From Blastobasis lacticolella (lineage: Eukaryota; Arthropoda; Insecta; Lepidoptera; Blastobasidae): a stretch of 64,000 bases of DNA. Shown piece by piece: positions 21,036 through 31,929 of this stretch; positions within the stretch are counted from its first letter, which is position 1, and every line of letters starts with the position of its first letter. The translations under genes were made by a program, and so were the position numbers. The stretch is from the NCBI GenBank assembly GCA_905147135.1, contig LR990043.1:18229584-18293583 (forward strand), read 5' to 3'. Under the pieces are notes generated by a model. The model had not been told where the DNA came from. It did no database searches and worked only from the letters and a program-made list of their open reading frames with translations.

Positions 21036-21489
21036 TAATTTTTTGGCCGCGGTTGACTAATCTTTTGAGTGACGTTGATGCTATTTATTATTAAATGACA
21101 GAGAATAAAAGTACCTATATACTATTCTTCCTATTCCTACTTCCGTGACGGCTTTCCAAGAACAAATATTCGCTATTACTTGACAAAACATTTGAATATG
21201 TATTATACACAAGTCCTACCATCAATGACCAGCAAATTGCTTTTATTTCCTGACATTTAAGTAGCCAGCTTTTTATACCATTAACGACGTGTTACCAGCA
21301 CCTGCTGCCGGCTACCAGCATAACGTTGACAACAGTTATTGTCATTTCCCGGGACAATTGTGCGATGTCATCGATGATGGAGGCGACGACACATTCCTTC
21401 AGAAATGGACTGGTGATAGGGTTGTCAGTGAAACAAACGACGAGTATCTTAAGTATTTTTTCTCGGATAAAATTTATATCACCACCACC

Positions 21490-21745
21490 ACAGCCTGTAA
21501 GAGTCCATTGTAGGACTTAGGGCCTCTCCCACGAAAGGGGAGGTCATTGCCATAATCTTCACGCTAGACAGGCGGGTTGGAGATCGCAGTGCTTAAATAT
21601 AACAATGGAAAATGCTGCTGCCCATCTTCCAGACTACGGAAGCGTTTGATCTTTTGCCTCAAAAACATTAGTCGCCTTGTACGACACCCATGAGTGTAAG
21701 GGGTTGGTGCTATTCTACTTTGCCGGACACCACACGGCCAATTTA
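21490..21745 (-). mobile_element. RTE-tailed SINE-like element, near full length
   Basis: Plus-strand series GAGTCCATTGTAGGACTTAG, CTCTCCCACGAAAGGGGAGG, CTAGACAGGCGGGTTGGAGA, CATTAGTCGCCTTGTACGAC, then GCCGGACACCACACGGCCA: a complement of the 10208 element including its 5' end. AATTTAT follows the 5' border and also lies just outside the tail (AAATTTATATC), a possible short target duplication. Confidence 0.8.
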
Positions 21746-22017
21746 TGTGTTTCTTTATAAATAGGCAATCTCTCCTTTCCAGATAGAGGCCGTGATAGGT
21801 AACGAACCGACTACAAATCCCAAAGTTTTTTCATCAGCATCTCTTCATCTTCCTTGGTCCAGCTCAAGCTCAAGCTCAAAAATTTTACTAGAAAAATTTT
21901 TCTTTTAATGTATTATTTTTCTAGTCTATATAAATATTTTAGATTGTGAAATGATTATCGCTTATGTTTGTGATGAAAACGGCGCAAATGTGGGAATGAG
22001 ATAAATTCACAAACTCG

Positions 22018-22464
22018 GGAGTAATACACGGGTGCGAATGCCGAAAGCACGACATATACTGCTTTAATGACATAGACTGCTTTTCCCCTCGAAACAATTT
22101 ATAGCGTACCTACCGCGTGATAGTTGAATATTTACAAAGATCCGAACTGTGTGCAAGCGAAATCGATTAAATATTAAAGAAATAGATTCCACAAACAGAC
22201 ACAAACAGATTAAAAACTGCTTTAAAAAAGTGGTTATTCATATTAAGACTTTTGCTTCGCGCAGCAGATAATTCGCTCGATCAAAACGTCGCGCTTTTAA
22301 GCTATCGCGCAATGGAATTGTCGCACAGCTGAACGTTCGCTCTTTGAAGCTTTCGCGGAATTGATTTTTCGCACAAATGAACCATGGCGCATTCAAGCTT
22401 TCGGGCAATCGTTTTCGCGCTATCGTTATTCGTGCTTTCGGCATTCGCACCCGTGTATTACTCC
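22018..22464. mobile_element. 447-bp element with perfect 35-bp TIRs and internal 48-bp repeats
   Basis: Bases 22018-22052 (GGAGTAATACACGGGTGCGA ... AAGCACGA) are the exact complement of 22430-22464. On the minus strand, adjoining the right TIR, three to four units of 46-48 bp repeat, each starting GCGA and carrying a CGCGAAAGCTT-like core about 15 bp in. They give a repetitive 70-codon open frame with no domain. There is no transposase and no obvious target duplication. Confidence 0.88.
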
Positions 22465-22469
22465 ATATT

Positions 22470-24040
22470 AGGAAAGCTTAGCTATTACCTACAAGATTTG
22501 TAAGAAGTAATATTCCCCATATTATAATATAATAACTGATTATTTATTTAGATTATTTATATGGGGGAAACTTATAAATTGGTGACGATGATAATTATTA
22601 TCTTCTTAAACCCATATGAATACAACATAACAACTATCTCGCTAACTCGACCACGAAAAAAAACCGAGAAGCACCCAGTGCCAGCCCTAACCGAATCGGA
22701 GATCCCAGTACCTAGCTTGCGTAAATGACATTCCTCAGGTGTTTTTTGGTGGCGATGCCGCCGGCCGGCGGAACTAACTCCGGTATTCCCATCTAGAGCG
22801 CCTCGCCAGAAAGCCCTCAATAAAGAACCTAATCAACTGTGGCCTGGAGTGAATGGGGAATCTGAAACTGTTCATGCTCGTTAACCCTTCCGGTGGGAGG
22901 TTCGGATTACTCTTGTGGACAGGAATTTTAGGTGCGCAGGCGTTAGTATCGGAGCTATGTTATCTGGCGATCGGGAAGATTTGTCCGTATAACGAGATGG
23001 AAAGGTAATTTGTTATTACATAGCTTGGAAGAGCATCCAAGTGCTACATTTACAGTGCCTGGGTTCTGGTGGCAACAGCTACTGTGTAGGTCTTACATGT
23101 CGGTTTGTTTAAAGAGATAGTTTTATTTAAATAATTTGTAAATAGGTAAGTGGCAGTATTTGTTCGAATATTTATCCAGAAATAAGTGAAAAAGAACAAA
23201 ACTGAAATTGAAATGTGAAACTGGACTGATTTGCACCCTGCCTGATAGATCTGAAAAACTTAGGTCAAGTTTAAAAAGTTGTCGGTTTTGAAAATACATT
23301 TGATACCTACTTGGTATGTGGTATTAAAATTTTTGTACCACAAACAACTTCAAAATATACTAATATCTAATGATATATACCTTTTAATGTATGTTAAATG
23401 TCGCTCGGTTAAATGTATATGTTTGTCCATTAACAGAAAAATACAAACATTGTTTTTGCACCGGGGGCGAAAAAGGTAAACACATTCTCAAAAGCTGTGA
23501 CGAATATTCATCGCCGAAAACGTTTGCAGTTGCAGGGTCCCTCAACATTGGCTTTTAGCTCTTAATTTAGATTAATGACTAACCAGCCTTGACAAATGAG
23601 GTGTTTGCATTTGAATTTAAGAAGCGGACAGAGTGTGGGAAAATGCTGCAATATTTTAGCCGTTTAAAGTTTGGCTTTAAAAAGGGTTGGGTTTGCGATA
23701 GCCGAAATGAGGTTTTGAAGGTACTTACGATGATTAATACCTGTGAAAACTCTTCTTCTTAATATGCTTGTAAAACTACGAAATACCAATGCTTTTTTTT
23801 AAAGATGATATCGTGGGTCCTCGTATGATTGCAACCACCAAAGACCAAGTAATTAGAAAATTCTTATACAAGTTTTTCAGTTGGAAAAATCGCAAAGTCT
23901 CTAGTATTAACCGCTTCAATCTCTAAAAATATATTGCATAATAAAACTCCGACATCTATTTGCGCTTTTAAAAAGGTAACGCATTCAACAATAAATACCA
24001 TTTGTTCAAATATTGTTTGTAATTAACCATCACAGTTCGC
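22470..24040. other. non-coding, no gene seen
   Basis: AT-rich with a mid-GC patch at 22660-22860. Open frames here (22572-22820 minus, 23279-23479 plus) show no motif. Confidence 0.35.
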
Positions 24041-24047
24041 TCATCAG

Positions 24048-24076
24048 TATAAAAGCAAAACTCACATCGTTTTCAG
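24048..24076 (+). promoter_or_regulatory. TATA box with possible initiator
   Basis: TATAAAAG at 24048-24055 and TTCAGCT with A at 24075, 27 bp downstream, slightly short of the usual spacing. No convincing exon or reading frame follows: the 83-codon frame at 24152-24403 has no recognised domain. Listed because a good TATA box is uncommon here. Confidence 0.2.
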
Positions 24077-24296
24077 CTAAACCAACCGAGTTTTTGGTTA
24101 TTTTGATAAACATCAATCACTTTGGCTCGACTGTCGGTTCTTTGACCTCACGTGTTTTTTTATCGTTTACGCCACATTTTGACGGTTAAAGAGTTTCGGC
24201 ACGGATTCGAATTTCGAAATTCAATCCGATCTCGGCCGATTCGTGACGCCGTTTTCATGGTCGCTGCGCCCGGTACAGTTTCGGGTTCGTGCGCTC

Positions 24297-24374
24297 GGTT
24301 TGATGACACTTGCATAGGCCTGATTGGTCAATGGTACGCAGTACGCAGGCTAGCAAAGCCAGTGTCATCAAACC
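24297..24374. repeat. perfect 14-bp inverted repeat, 50-bp spacer
   Basis: GGTTTGATGACACT at 24297-24310 and AGTGTCATCAAACC at 24361-24374. The inner sequence GCATAGGCCTG / CAGGCTAGC partly extends the pairing. It lies in mid-GC sequence. Confidence 0.75.
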
Positions 24375-25035
24375 ATGGCTGCGTAAATTTTAGTTGGAGA
24401 TAAAATTAAAGATTAAAAATCTAAACACACAACTGTCAATGTCAAAGAGACTATCCAGGGGTATAAAATCTTTGGTTTGCATAACCAAATGGTTATGCAT
24501 CACCATGCACACTTTTCAGTGTGCTTTACAATGCCTGGTAAACTTTCGAAAACGAAACAAATCGATTTACCCCCATTTATTAAAGTGATTAAAAATTGAA
24601 AAAAGTAATAAGTAACTCGGAAACTATTAGTCCAAGAACACTAGTTAGAAGTGGCCGCCATTTTGAATCTTATATTATTTTATGTATTATTATTTGAGAA
24701 ATTAATTAAATATGTCTCGCCGTCGGTCGATCCCTTACTTTCCAAGCCTTTGCAATAATGTACTGTAACAACGAACCAAAGGTTTAGAAATTCTTACCAT
24801 TACCAGTGTTCCCTATTTAATGCAGTAAAATATTTTAAAATATTCATATGATTTTATATCATTTTGAATGTAATAATTTTAATCAATATTTCGATGATTT
24901 CAAATAATCTACCATTAGGGTTATTTTTTTTATAGTAGCAACCCACTTATTTACATTTTTGATATTTAATTCGATCTCATACCTTAGTACTAAGTGTGCT
25001 TGGGCATTTTAATGCACATTGGCTAGTTTTTTTAT

Positions 25036-25250
25036 ATTAGACTAGCCAGGCGTTTGACCACCATCTCACCTGGTGGTAAGTGACGATGCGGCCGAAGTTG
25101 GAGCTTGCCTGTCCAGGAACAGTCGTACATCGTAGCAGAAAATATCACCAATCCATTGCCCTTGTCTATGCTTCATTCTAAGCCCCTAAGGCACCAATTG
25201 TCACACTGCCACCTCGCAATACGGTGTCAATCAGGGCAAAACCCTTCACT
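25036..25250 (-). repeat. LINE-A 3' end
   Basis: Plus-strand ACTAGCCAGGCGTTTGACCA then CCATCTCACCTGGTGGTAAG and TGACGATGCGGCCGAAG are complementary to the tails at 1085 and 8700. The coding part has decayed beyond recognition. Confidence 0.65.
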
Positions 25251-25599
25251 AATGTGGTGAAGGCTCAAGTGCACTTTAGGATGATGAATTTAAAAATCAC
25301 AGCGAACAAAAGTGGTGAAAAAAATTGCAGTTTAATATGTCGCTCAAATGCAACGCAAGGTGAATGACTCAGTGTTCCTACATCGCATTATTATTATGCT
25401 GAAGTCACGAGCGTTGCCAAAAACGTACATTTAGCAAATTAACGAACCTTGACAAGCATAACACGTGCATTTTACTAGTGAACTTTGTACCTAAATATGT
25501 ATTTTAAGAAATGAAGACTTGGTTAACTTTAATTACACATTTTCACAGAAATGGAGATAATCTCTATATTTTGTTATTATTTTATGGGTTTATTGCAAG

Positions 25600-25755
25600 A
25601 TATTATCATCATTATCCTATCAGTAATTCCGGCTTCTGGTAGGGTCGCAGGCCACAGAGGCTCTCGCGTCCGACTCGGCGATGTCAATCCACAGCCTGAG
25701 TCTCCAGCGGGACCTCTTTCCTGATATCGGCAGGTATTTCCCGTATCCCGGTGGC
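25600..25755 (-). pseudogene. RTE-like fragment with ATGATG tail
   Basis: The minus strand reads LWIDIAESDARA, close to the WINIAESNARV of the copy at 34969, then diverges to a stop before a TAGGATAATGATGATAAT tail. This fits the last codons of an RTE-type ORF. The upstream part is decayed. Confidence 0.55.
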
Positions 25756-25759
25756 TGAG

Positions 25760-26460
25760 ATGGATACCTAGAATACCTACTTTATAATATAGCACTAAGC
25801 GAAAATTCGGTTTGACAGTGTGAAGATTATGATGCAAGGAATGAATCATACCAGCTTAATCAATTAACAACGCATTAGCAATCCAGTATTTTTGTTCCAC
25901 ATGCTGCAATTTAACACCACAGTTCAGTGTGTTCAATATAGACTCAGGGCACGGTTTAATACAGGTACCTACTGTTTTACAGTGGCGAAGGTCATAAACA
26001 GGCAACCACGGGTAGGAAAGGATAACTTTGCGAAGCCAGAAAACTATACAATCGGCTATCAAGCCCTGACCAACGAAGCCTGCTAAAACAAATTGACGTA
26101 GAAGAGACGTCATTCAAGCACCAACGTAGTTGCTTAGAAACTTAAGAAGCTGTACTTATATTTAATTAATGTCATTAAAATACAGCCTTTGCTGGTTTCA
26201 TCAGATGTTTACGTCATCTCGAGTTCATTCACATTCATTGTTTGAACTTCGAACGTTGGCGATTTTTGTCATCATGAAGGCCAGTCAGCGATTTCCCAGC
26301 AAGGAGACAAGCAGGTTATAACGTTCGACGTCTTTGGTAACGTCTGAATCACCAGTGTATTTAGTACCTACAACGGTGGATTCTGTAGTCATTTGTTTTT
26401 TGTCCGTTAATACAGGACTTGTGTCTGGCAGAACATTTAGTTGTTCTGTCATTGTTTTTA
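25760..26460. other. non-coding, no gene seen
   Basis: Open frames on both strands over 25856-26113 and 26285-26573 overlap each other and have no motif. Confidence 0.35.
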
Positions 26461-26464
26461 CATA

Positions 26465-26660
26465 TATAAGTCTAATAACTAGCGACTCGCCTTGGCTTCG
26501 GGTGGTTCGGTTTACCTTTGCAATAATATGCATGGATATACAAATAGGTACAACTCCGAAAGAAATTCTCTAACTGACGGTGACAACGAAGAGCTAGCGG
26601 ATTTACAAATAGACGTGCAAATGACTTTATTTTATTTGTACTTTGTACAGATTAGTTTAA
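26465..26660 (+). repeat. repeat X-like copy
   Basis: GACTCGCCTTGGCTTCGG, ACTCCGAAAGAAATTCTCTA, ACTGACGGTGACAACGAAGA, GAGCTAGCGG, then AAATGACTTTATTTTATTTG. The same order is in the copy at 30237-30450. Confidence 0.6.
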
Positions 26661-26804
26661 GAGTCAAACTATTGTGACTGGTGCAATTGCCGCTAATCTC
26701 TTGTCTGCTAACCTAACGCGCCTGCGGTTTTGCATTTTAGTGGCCTGTAACCCTAAATGCATGAATAGTAGATATTATAGGCGCTAGTTACCGCTCTCTA
26801 TCAG

Positions 26805-26885
26805 GCGGGTTGTCTGTTCGTTTGTCACTGCGTAGTATAATAAAACTCACTCCCAAACTCACTAACTCACTCCCTACGCTGGGTT
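26805..26885 (+). repeat. LINE-B type end fragment and ACTC-rich simple repeat
   Basis: TATCAGGCGGGTTGTCTGTT then ACTCACTCCCAAACTCACTA. Confidence 0.4.
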
Positions 26886-27404
26886 AATAGATAGACAATG
26901 TAAACGCGTCGGTGGTACAAACAATTATTTTAAGTAGAGGTGTTGGAGGATGTAGACATTGCTACCAAATGTCGTCGACATACATACATACAATGCATAA
27001 TGAACCGGCGTAACTTACACGTGTACCTACACAAATTCGTTGGATCATTTCACATCTTCTAAGACTTCGACCCAGACCACTTATACCACGTAATATATCC
27101 GCTAAACGCTCCCCGGCCGCACATTATAATATGGAAAGTGGGTCCCGGGCATTATAATTCGTTTGACCAAAATGAGTGCGCCGGCGCACGGTCCATGAAG
27201 TTGTAGGTAGATGTGGAGAGATCACTCCTTGTACCTGCTTTAAGCAGTGTCTTGCAGTGCTTTGTGTCGCTCTCTTGGTTCTTTGTTCCATACAGCTAGA
27301 TTACCAAATTTTGATAACCAGTTACATAGAGGGAATCATTATTCTCCTAATTTACTAGTTATTTGGGTGGATTTAGCCCTGTCTACTAATAACCTGGTCT
27401 ACTT

Positions 27405-27745
27405 TTGGATTTAGGCCTCCTCCCCCATTTAGGCCAATTCACGCTGTCCTCGGCTGCCGCATCCAGCATCCATCATCATCATCGTCATCACAACCAATAA
27501 CAGTCCACTGCAGAACTTAGGGCCTCTCCCACGAAACGGGAGGTTATGGCTATAATTGTTATAATAGCTGCTGCACATTTTCCAGCCTACGGAGACTCTA
27601 GATCTTAAGACTCGGACACCACACGGCCACATCCAGCATCCAGTTTTTCGCGAGTCGTCACTCTATCTGGACGAGGACGTCCTACACTACGCTTACCAAG
27701 TCGCAGTCTCCACTCAAGAACTCGTTTACCTTCGTTTAGTGGTTG
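27405..27745 (-). repeat. RTE-type 3' region, split by a later insertion
   Basis: Plus-strand GGCCTCCTCCCCCATTTAGG, GGCTGCCGCATCCAGCATCC (left part) and CGCGAGTCGTCACTCTATCT, GGACGAGGACGTCCTACACT (right part, from 27643) are consistent with one RTE-like 3' region in reverse orientation. The insertion at 27473-27629 separates them. Confidence 0.6.
27473..27629 (-). mobile_element. RTE-tailed SINE-like element with 13-bp TSD
   Basis: It runs from the (CATCAT)n tail complement through GTCCACTGCAGAACTTAGGG to GACACCACACGGCCA at the 5' end. Compared with 10208 an internal segment of about 110 bp is missing. CATCCAGCATCCA flanks it at 27460-27472 and 27630-27642. Confidence 0.88.
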
Positions 27746-27839
27746 TCGGATCTTCGGCAGATTGGTTAAAGTGAGATGGAGACATAATATTATGTAGGAC
27801 TTAAGCTTTTGTTGTAAGTGTTTCCTCCACCTTTATCTA

Positions 27840-27925
27840 TACCTTCATGGCGCAGCCGCGGCTGTGGGAACCGCGCCGCGGCCGCCGGTCACGTGGCGCG
27901 GGCTGCGTGCGCGCACTGATCTGAT
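27840..27925. other. CpG-rich pocket
   Basis: GCAGCCGCGGCTGTGGGAAC then CGCGCCGCGGCCGCCGGTCA and CGTGGCGCGGG. No initiator, splice donor or reading frame goes with it. Confidence 0.35.
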
Positions 27926-28017
27926 TTACTTACATTGGTGTTTCTGAAACCGAATGGAAAAGTATTCTCTTCAAAAATTTTAAAGAAACATAATGTTTTA
28001 AACTATAGCGGTTATTA

Positions 28018-28155
28018 TCACACATTTTAAAGGTATGTTCCGGGTTTCCTACCGCGTACCTTTGTTACCGTGACCATGATGCATGCAACTGCGTCGAAAT
28101 ATCGGGCTACACGCTAACAAAGGTACGGCAAAGAACATACCTTTAAAATGTGTGA
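28018..28155. mobile_element. foldback element, 138 bp, perfect 23-bp TIR
   Basis: 28018-28040 (TCACACATTTTAAAGGTATG + TTC) is the exact complement of 28133-28155. Inner arms GTACCTTTGTTA / TAACAAAGGTAC extend the stem. The loop carries GTGACCATGATGCATGCAAC and GTCGAAATATCG, a core shared with the element at 30735. No coding capacity. Confidence 0.88.
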
Positions 28156-28189
28156 GTTAAAATAAAGACCTTGTATACCGGTGAATAAT

Positions 28190-28490
28190 CTAAAGGGCGG
28201 GAGGGGACAAAACATATCGATTGTTCTTGCCAGTAATAACTGAGAATCATGCTTCTTATGTTACCCCCTTTAAAGCACGTCCAAATGGGACGGATTGTCC
28301 TCTCGGGTGACAACTGAGAAACAAGTTCCCTAATCGTCGCCTCTAACACGTAACGGAAGTGAACAGGTTTGTCACCCGAGTGAGAACTGGCAAGAAGATT
28401 TCCCTTCATCACCCCGAAGGACAGTGGGTTAGGGATGGTAAATATGACAACGCTATTAATTCGTTTCGTAAATTTTATTTGGAACAAATG
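28190..28490 (-). repeat. unclassified repeat-like block with 114-codon frame
   Basis: The minus frame 28143-28487 is open but starts inside the foldback arm. The block holds an inverted pair TCGGGTGACAA / TTGTCACCCGA, and a CGGGTGACA...GGGTCACCCGAG relative occurs at 63776-63805. No protein family recognised. Confidence 0.35.
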
Positions 28491-28494
28491 GTTA

Positions 28495-29805
28495 AGCTAG
28501 GCACCGGACCGATTATATTACACGCCTAAATAGTATAGAGACTTTATTATAATATTATTGAAAGCAAAAGCTTTTTAGATACAGAACCAATTTAGAAATT
28601 TTTTAAGCAACTTTCAGAAGCGAGGCTCTTCTACAGTCTTCCTTAATGTATTGTATTGTAGTATGTAGTGGTTCCTTAGACCATGAAGCTACAACTTAAA
28701 AATTCGGTTATAACATTCCAGACTGGCTCCCGCGGGAACCATACTGTATTTCGGAATAAATTACAGCCTAGGTGCTATTCTGGGCTTTTATCTACTTACA
28801 TTACTGTCAAATATAATCATAATCCGTTGAATACTTTTTGCATGAAGGCCTAAAAATCAAAATAATCTAAACCATCTATTTAGATTTCTGTGAGTGAGAC
28901 AAACATCCATCGAACATCACAAGCTTACGCATTTAAAATAATATAAGAGACGTAATAGAAAAAACAAATTTTTCAGGTTTAAATATTACTTGTCTCAGCT
29001 TATAGCTACCAAGAACAACGGTTTATCCGAAATATTTAGGTTTTACCTGCTTTTACAGTTTGAGACCTGATTGTACGGTCGAAACTTAGACTAGGCACAC
29101 GTTTTATTTGATGTCCCACGTGTGTTTTAACTACTGTAAGTTTTACAATTACTAATTTAAATTTCTATCAACACACGACGATTGTAGACAATTTCTAACA
29201 AGAAAGATAATTATCGTACAATTAATGTTGTACTTATTAAACCCAAAATAACTCCATAACAATTAAAAATTCCATGGAATTAATTATAACGGCAACCAGT
29301 TGTTTATCTCAAAAAGATTACGATTACCACCTAATTTCTGTTTTCCCTACGTTGCGTCCGTAATTGCAGCCAAATGAGAACCTTCTTTCATAAACTTCCA
29401 CTTTCCAGCAGGTGGCCGGTTGCCTGTTTGCTTACCGGAAAAAAAATCAAAAACCTCACACTGAGTTTTCTAATTAGTGGACGCACAATACCGTCTTGAT
29501 TTAGTTTAATTAATTCGGAGTGGTGATATTAATCACCCGCCGTCGGTACGGTACAATGATAAAAAATGCTTGATTCATGTTTGTAGAGGAGGAAAAGTTT
29601 TAGGGACCGCCGTTCGAGGTTTTAAAGAAATATATAGATGTTTTGTTGTTGTGTAACCTAGTTAAATTACATACATATTTTTGTACTTTGTTTAATTTAT
29701 AAAGTAGACACAGAAGAAGTGATTGTGTGACAGAATGGTCACCAGGGCACAAATTAATTGTCATATATTTTTCAGTTCCTCATTCTTAGTTAACCATCAT
29801 GCACA
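28495..29805. other. AT-rich non-coding DNA
   Basis: No gene seen. CCACTTTCCAGCAGGTGGCC at about 29399 is the LINE-B2 end motif. Confidence 0.4.
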
Positions 29806-29810
29806 TTCAT

Positions 29811-30067
29811 GATGACCTGAGTGGTTGAGTGGTCAATCTGCCACGCAAGAGGTCCCGGGTTTAATTCCCGGCCGGCAGAAACTGAAATGATGAATTTTAA
29901 TTTCTGTTACGGGTCTGGGTGTTCTATGTATAATAAGTATGTATTTAAAAGTATATAAGTAGTTTATCAGTTATCTAGCACCCATAACACAAGCTTTGCT
30001 TACTTTGGGGCTAGATGGCGCTGTGTGAATTTGTCCACGATTTTTTTTATTTTTTCATATTTATTTC
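29811..30067 (+). mobile_element. SINE-1 copy
   Basis: GATGACCTGAGTGGTTGAGT head, decayed B box GGTTTAATTCCC, AATTTTAATTTCTGTTACGG, GGGTCTGGGTGTTCTATGTA, CAAGCTTTGCTTACTTTGGG, then a T-rich tail. Confidence 0.88.
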
Positions 30068-30164
30068 ATTTGACCACGATTTTTTATATAAATCCAAGAA
30101 AATACTCCAAATACGCATAAATGAAATCAATAACGCAGATGGTGAATAACAGCGCCATCTTCCG

Positions 30165-30450
30165 CCGCATTGACACTCACCACCTGGTGGGATAGTGGTC
30201 AAATACCTGGCTAGTTCTTATATAAAAAAACAAGATACCCGCCCCGGCTTCGCTCGGGTTTTCACGGCTTTCTTTACTGTAATATGCACGATTTATACAT
30301 ATACACCTTCCGGCAGAAATTCTCTAACAGATGGTGAAAACTGCATCAAAATCCGTTGCATAGGTTTGGAGGAGTTAGCGGTAGTACAGACAGACAAACA
30401 GACGCGGAAAGCGACTTTAATTTGTAAGTATTATGTATAGATTGATATGT
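30165..30450 (+). repeat. LINE-A tail joined to repeat X-like copy
   Basis: 30165-30232 ends ACCTGGCTAGTTCTTATATA with an A run (LINE-A tail). It is followed at once by GATACCCGCCCCGGCTTCGC, AGAAATTCTCTAACAGATGG, AATCCGTTGCATAGG, ACAGACAGACAAACAGACGC and a TATGTATAGAT end. Confidence 0.6.
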
Positions 30451-30734
30451 AGAAGAAAAGGCGGTTTTTAGACAAGCATAGGTATTGAATCGTCAGTCGC
30501 ATGGTCACATACCAGGTACTCTACTTATTAAAATAGCCGATTTTCGAACTGTGATTTTCTGCATGAAAATTAAATATTTTAATGCATAACACTGAGTTTC
30601 CATATTTTAAAACAGTTCACTTTCGGCATTGCCAATGTAAATGAAAACCGTTCGACTCAATGCATGCGCTTCGAAATTAGGTTTCCAATTGAGCCACCTC
30701 AAGTTTAATGTAAAAAAAATTTGTGGTTGTTCAC

Positions 30735-30907
30735 TACACTTTCATCGCACATGTTATCGGGCTTATTACAATGGTATTATTTTTACCTCTATATTTCCAA
30801 GCAGTTGCATGCGTCATGGTCACGAATAGACAACTGTGTCGAAATATTGAGGTAAAAATAATACTAACCATATTAATAAACCCGATAAAATGTGTGATGA
30901 AAGTGTA
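30735..30907. mobile_element. foldback element, 173 bp
   Basis: Arms 30735-30797 and 30841-30907 are complementary over some 55 bp with scattered mismatches (TACACTTTCATCGCACATGT / ATGTGTGATGAAAGTGTA; TTATTTTTACCTC / GAGGTAAAAATAA). The loop contains GTTGCATGCGTCATGGTCAC, the complement of the core at 28069, and CAACTGTGTCGAAATATT. Confidence 0.8.
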
Positions 30908-30954
30908 AGAAAAATTACCTCCAACAAGTGTCTACAGAACCGTCCCCAAGCCTT

Positions 30955-31080
30955 CACCCCTCAGCAACGCAGTCATAGCGCACGTCGCGGCCGCCTGCGC
31001 GCGCGCCGCGGTAATTAAGGCTGCGCAGTGCCCGTGAAGCTTCGAGCATTCACCCCAGCAGCGATCGTTAGACGCTACGG
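30955..31080. other. CpG-rich pocket
   Basis: GCACGTCGCGGCCGCCTGCG then CGCGCGCCGCGG and AATTAAGGCTGCGCAGTGCC. A short unmethylated-type CpG cluster without recognisable TATA/initiator or donor. Possibly a distal regulatory element. Confidence 0.35.
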
Positions 31081-31084
31081 CCAT

Positions 31085-31925
31085 CTAATAAAACCTACGT
31101 ACAGTGTGATGAGAAAATGTTGGCGTTATAATGTTGCTGGATGTGTAGAACGTCGTTCTGTGCGTTTGTTAGTTTTTTGATAAGTGTTCTTGATTGGTGT
31201 TATTTTTGTTGATGGCAACAATCGCATGAAATCTATGAATGCATTAATTTTTGTATTTAATCATACAATAATATCACGGAGTGCAAATCTTCTTCCGAGT
31301 AAGTAAGTAAGTAAGTAAAAACTCTTTATTGCACACATATTATAAGACAATTACGAGCCTTGTGACCGTTCAATAAATTTTTGACTCGATCTAGTTTCTA
31401 GTCAGAAATTAGCGTATTATGAATATTTCACATGGTTACTGAGGGATTGCTGCTGACAAAGCCATTTACGCTGTTTTGTGACAACATCTCACATAATTTG
31501 TTCAAATTCGCTTACCCACAGAAATAATACCTAATTGTGTTCCGCTGACCGCAATATTGCAATTCCTCATAACTAAAGTCGGCGATGGTATTTTTATTAT
31601 TCTGCATAAATCTCCTTTCCAATAATGTAGCACAAATAATTATCTTCTAGGCTAGAAACACTTACGTGAGCGGTAGCAACGGGACTGCTTACGAAGACAC
31701 AAATGACTATAACAAATAATATGCATGGAGATACTTCACTTCCCTTCTCGATACTCTAAGTTTAAACCACCAAGACTTCGGTTCTCATGAAATGGTATCA
31801 TAAAACAGCAGTGTCTCCTAACAAATAAGTAGTTTTGACGGTCAAATCCCAATGGTACTTAACTTTAGGCGACTCTTATGTTGATTTAAGATATTCCTCA
31901 CAAGAAAGCATTGCACCAACATCAA
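31085..31925. other. non-coding, (AAGT)n at 31298-31318
   Basis: A GTAAGTAAGTAAGTAA microsatellite precedes AAACTCTTTATTGCACACAT, a motif of minus-strand retroelement ends. Otherwise nothing recognised. Confidence 0.4.
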
Positions 31926-31929
31926 TTTA

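Noticed and set aside
22238..22450. 70-codon repetitive open frame
   Set aside because: It is produced by the 46-48 bp tandem repeats (a multiple of three) inside the TIR element; no domain is present.
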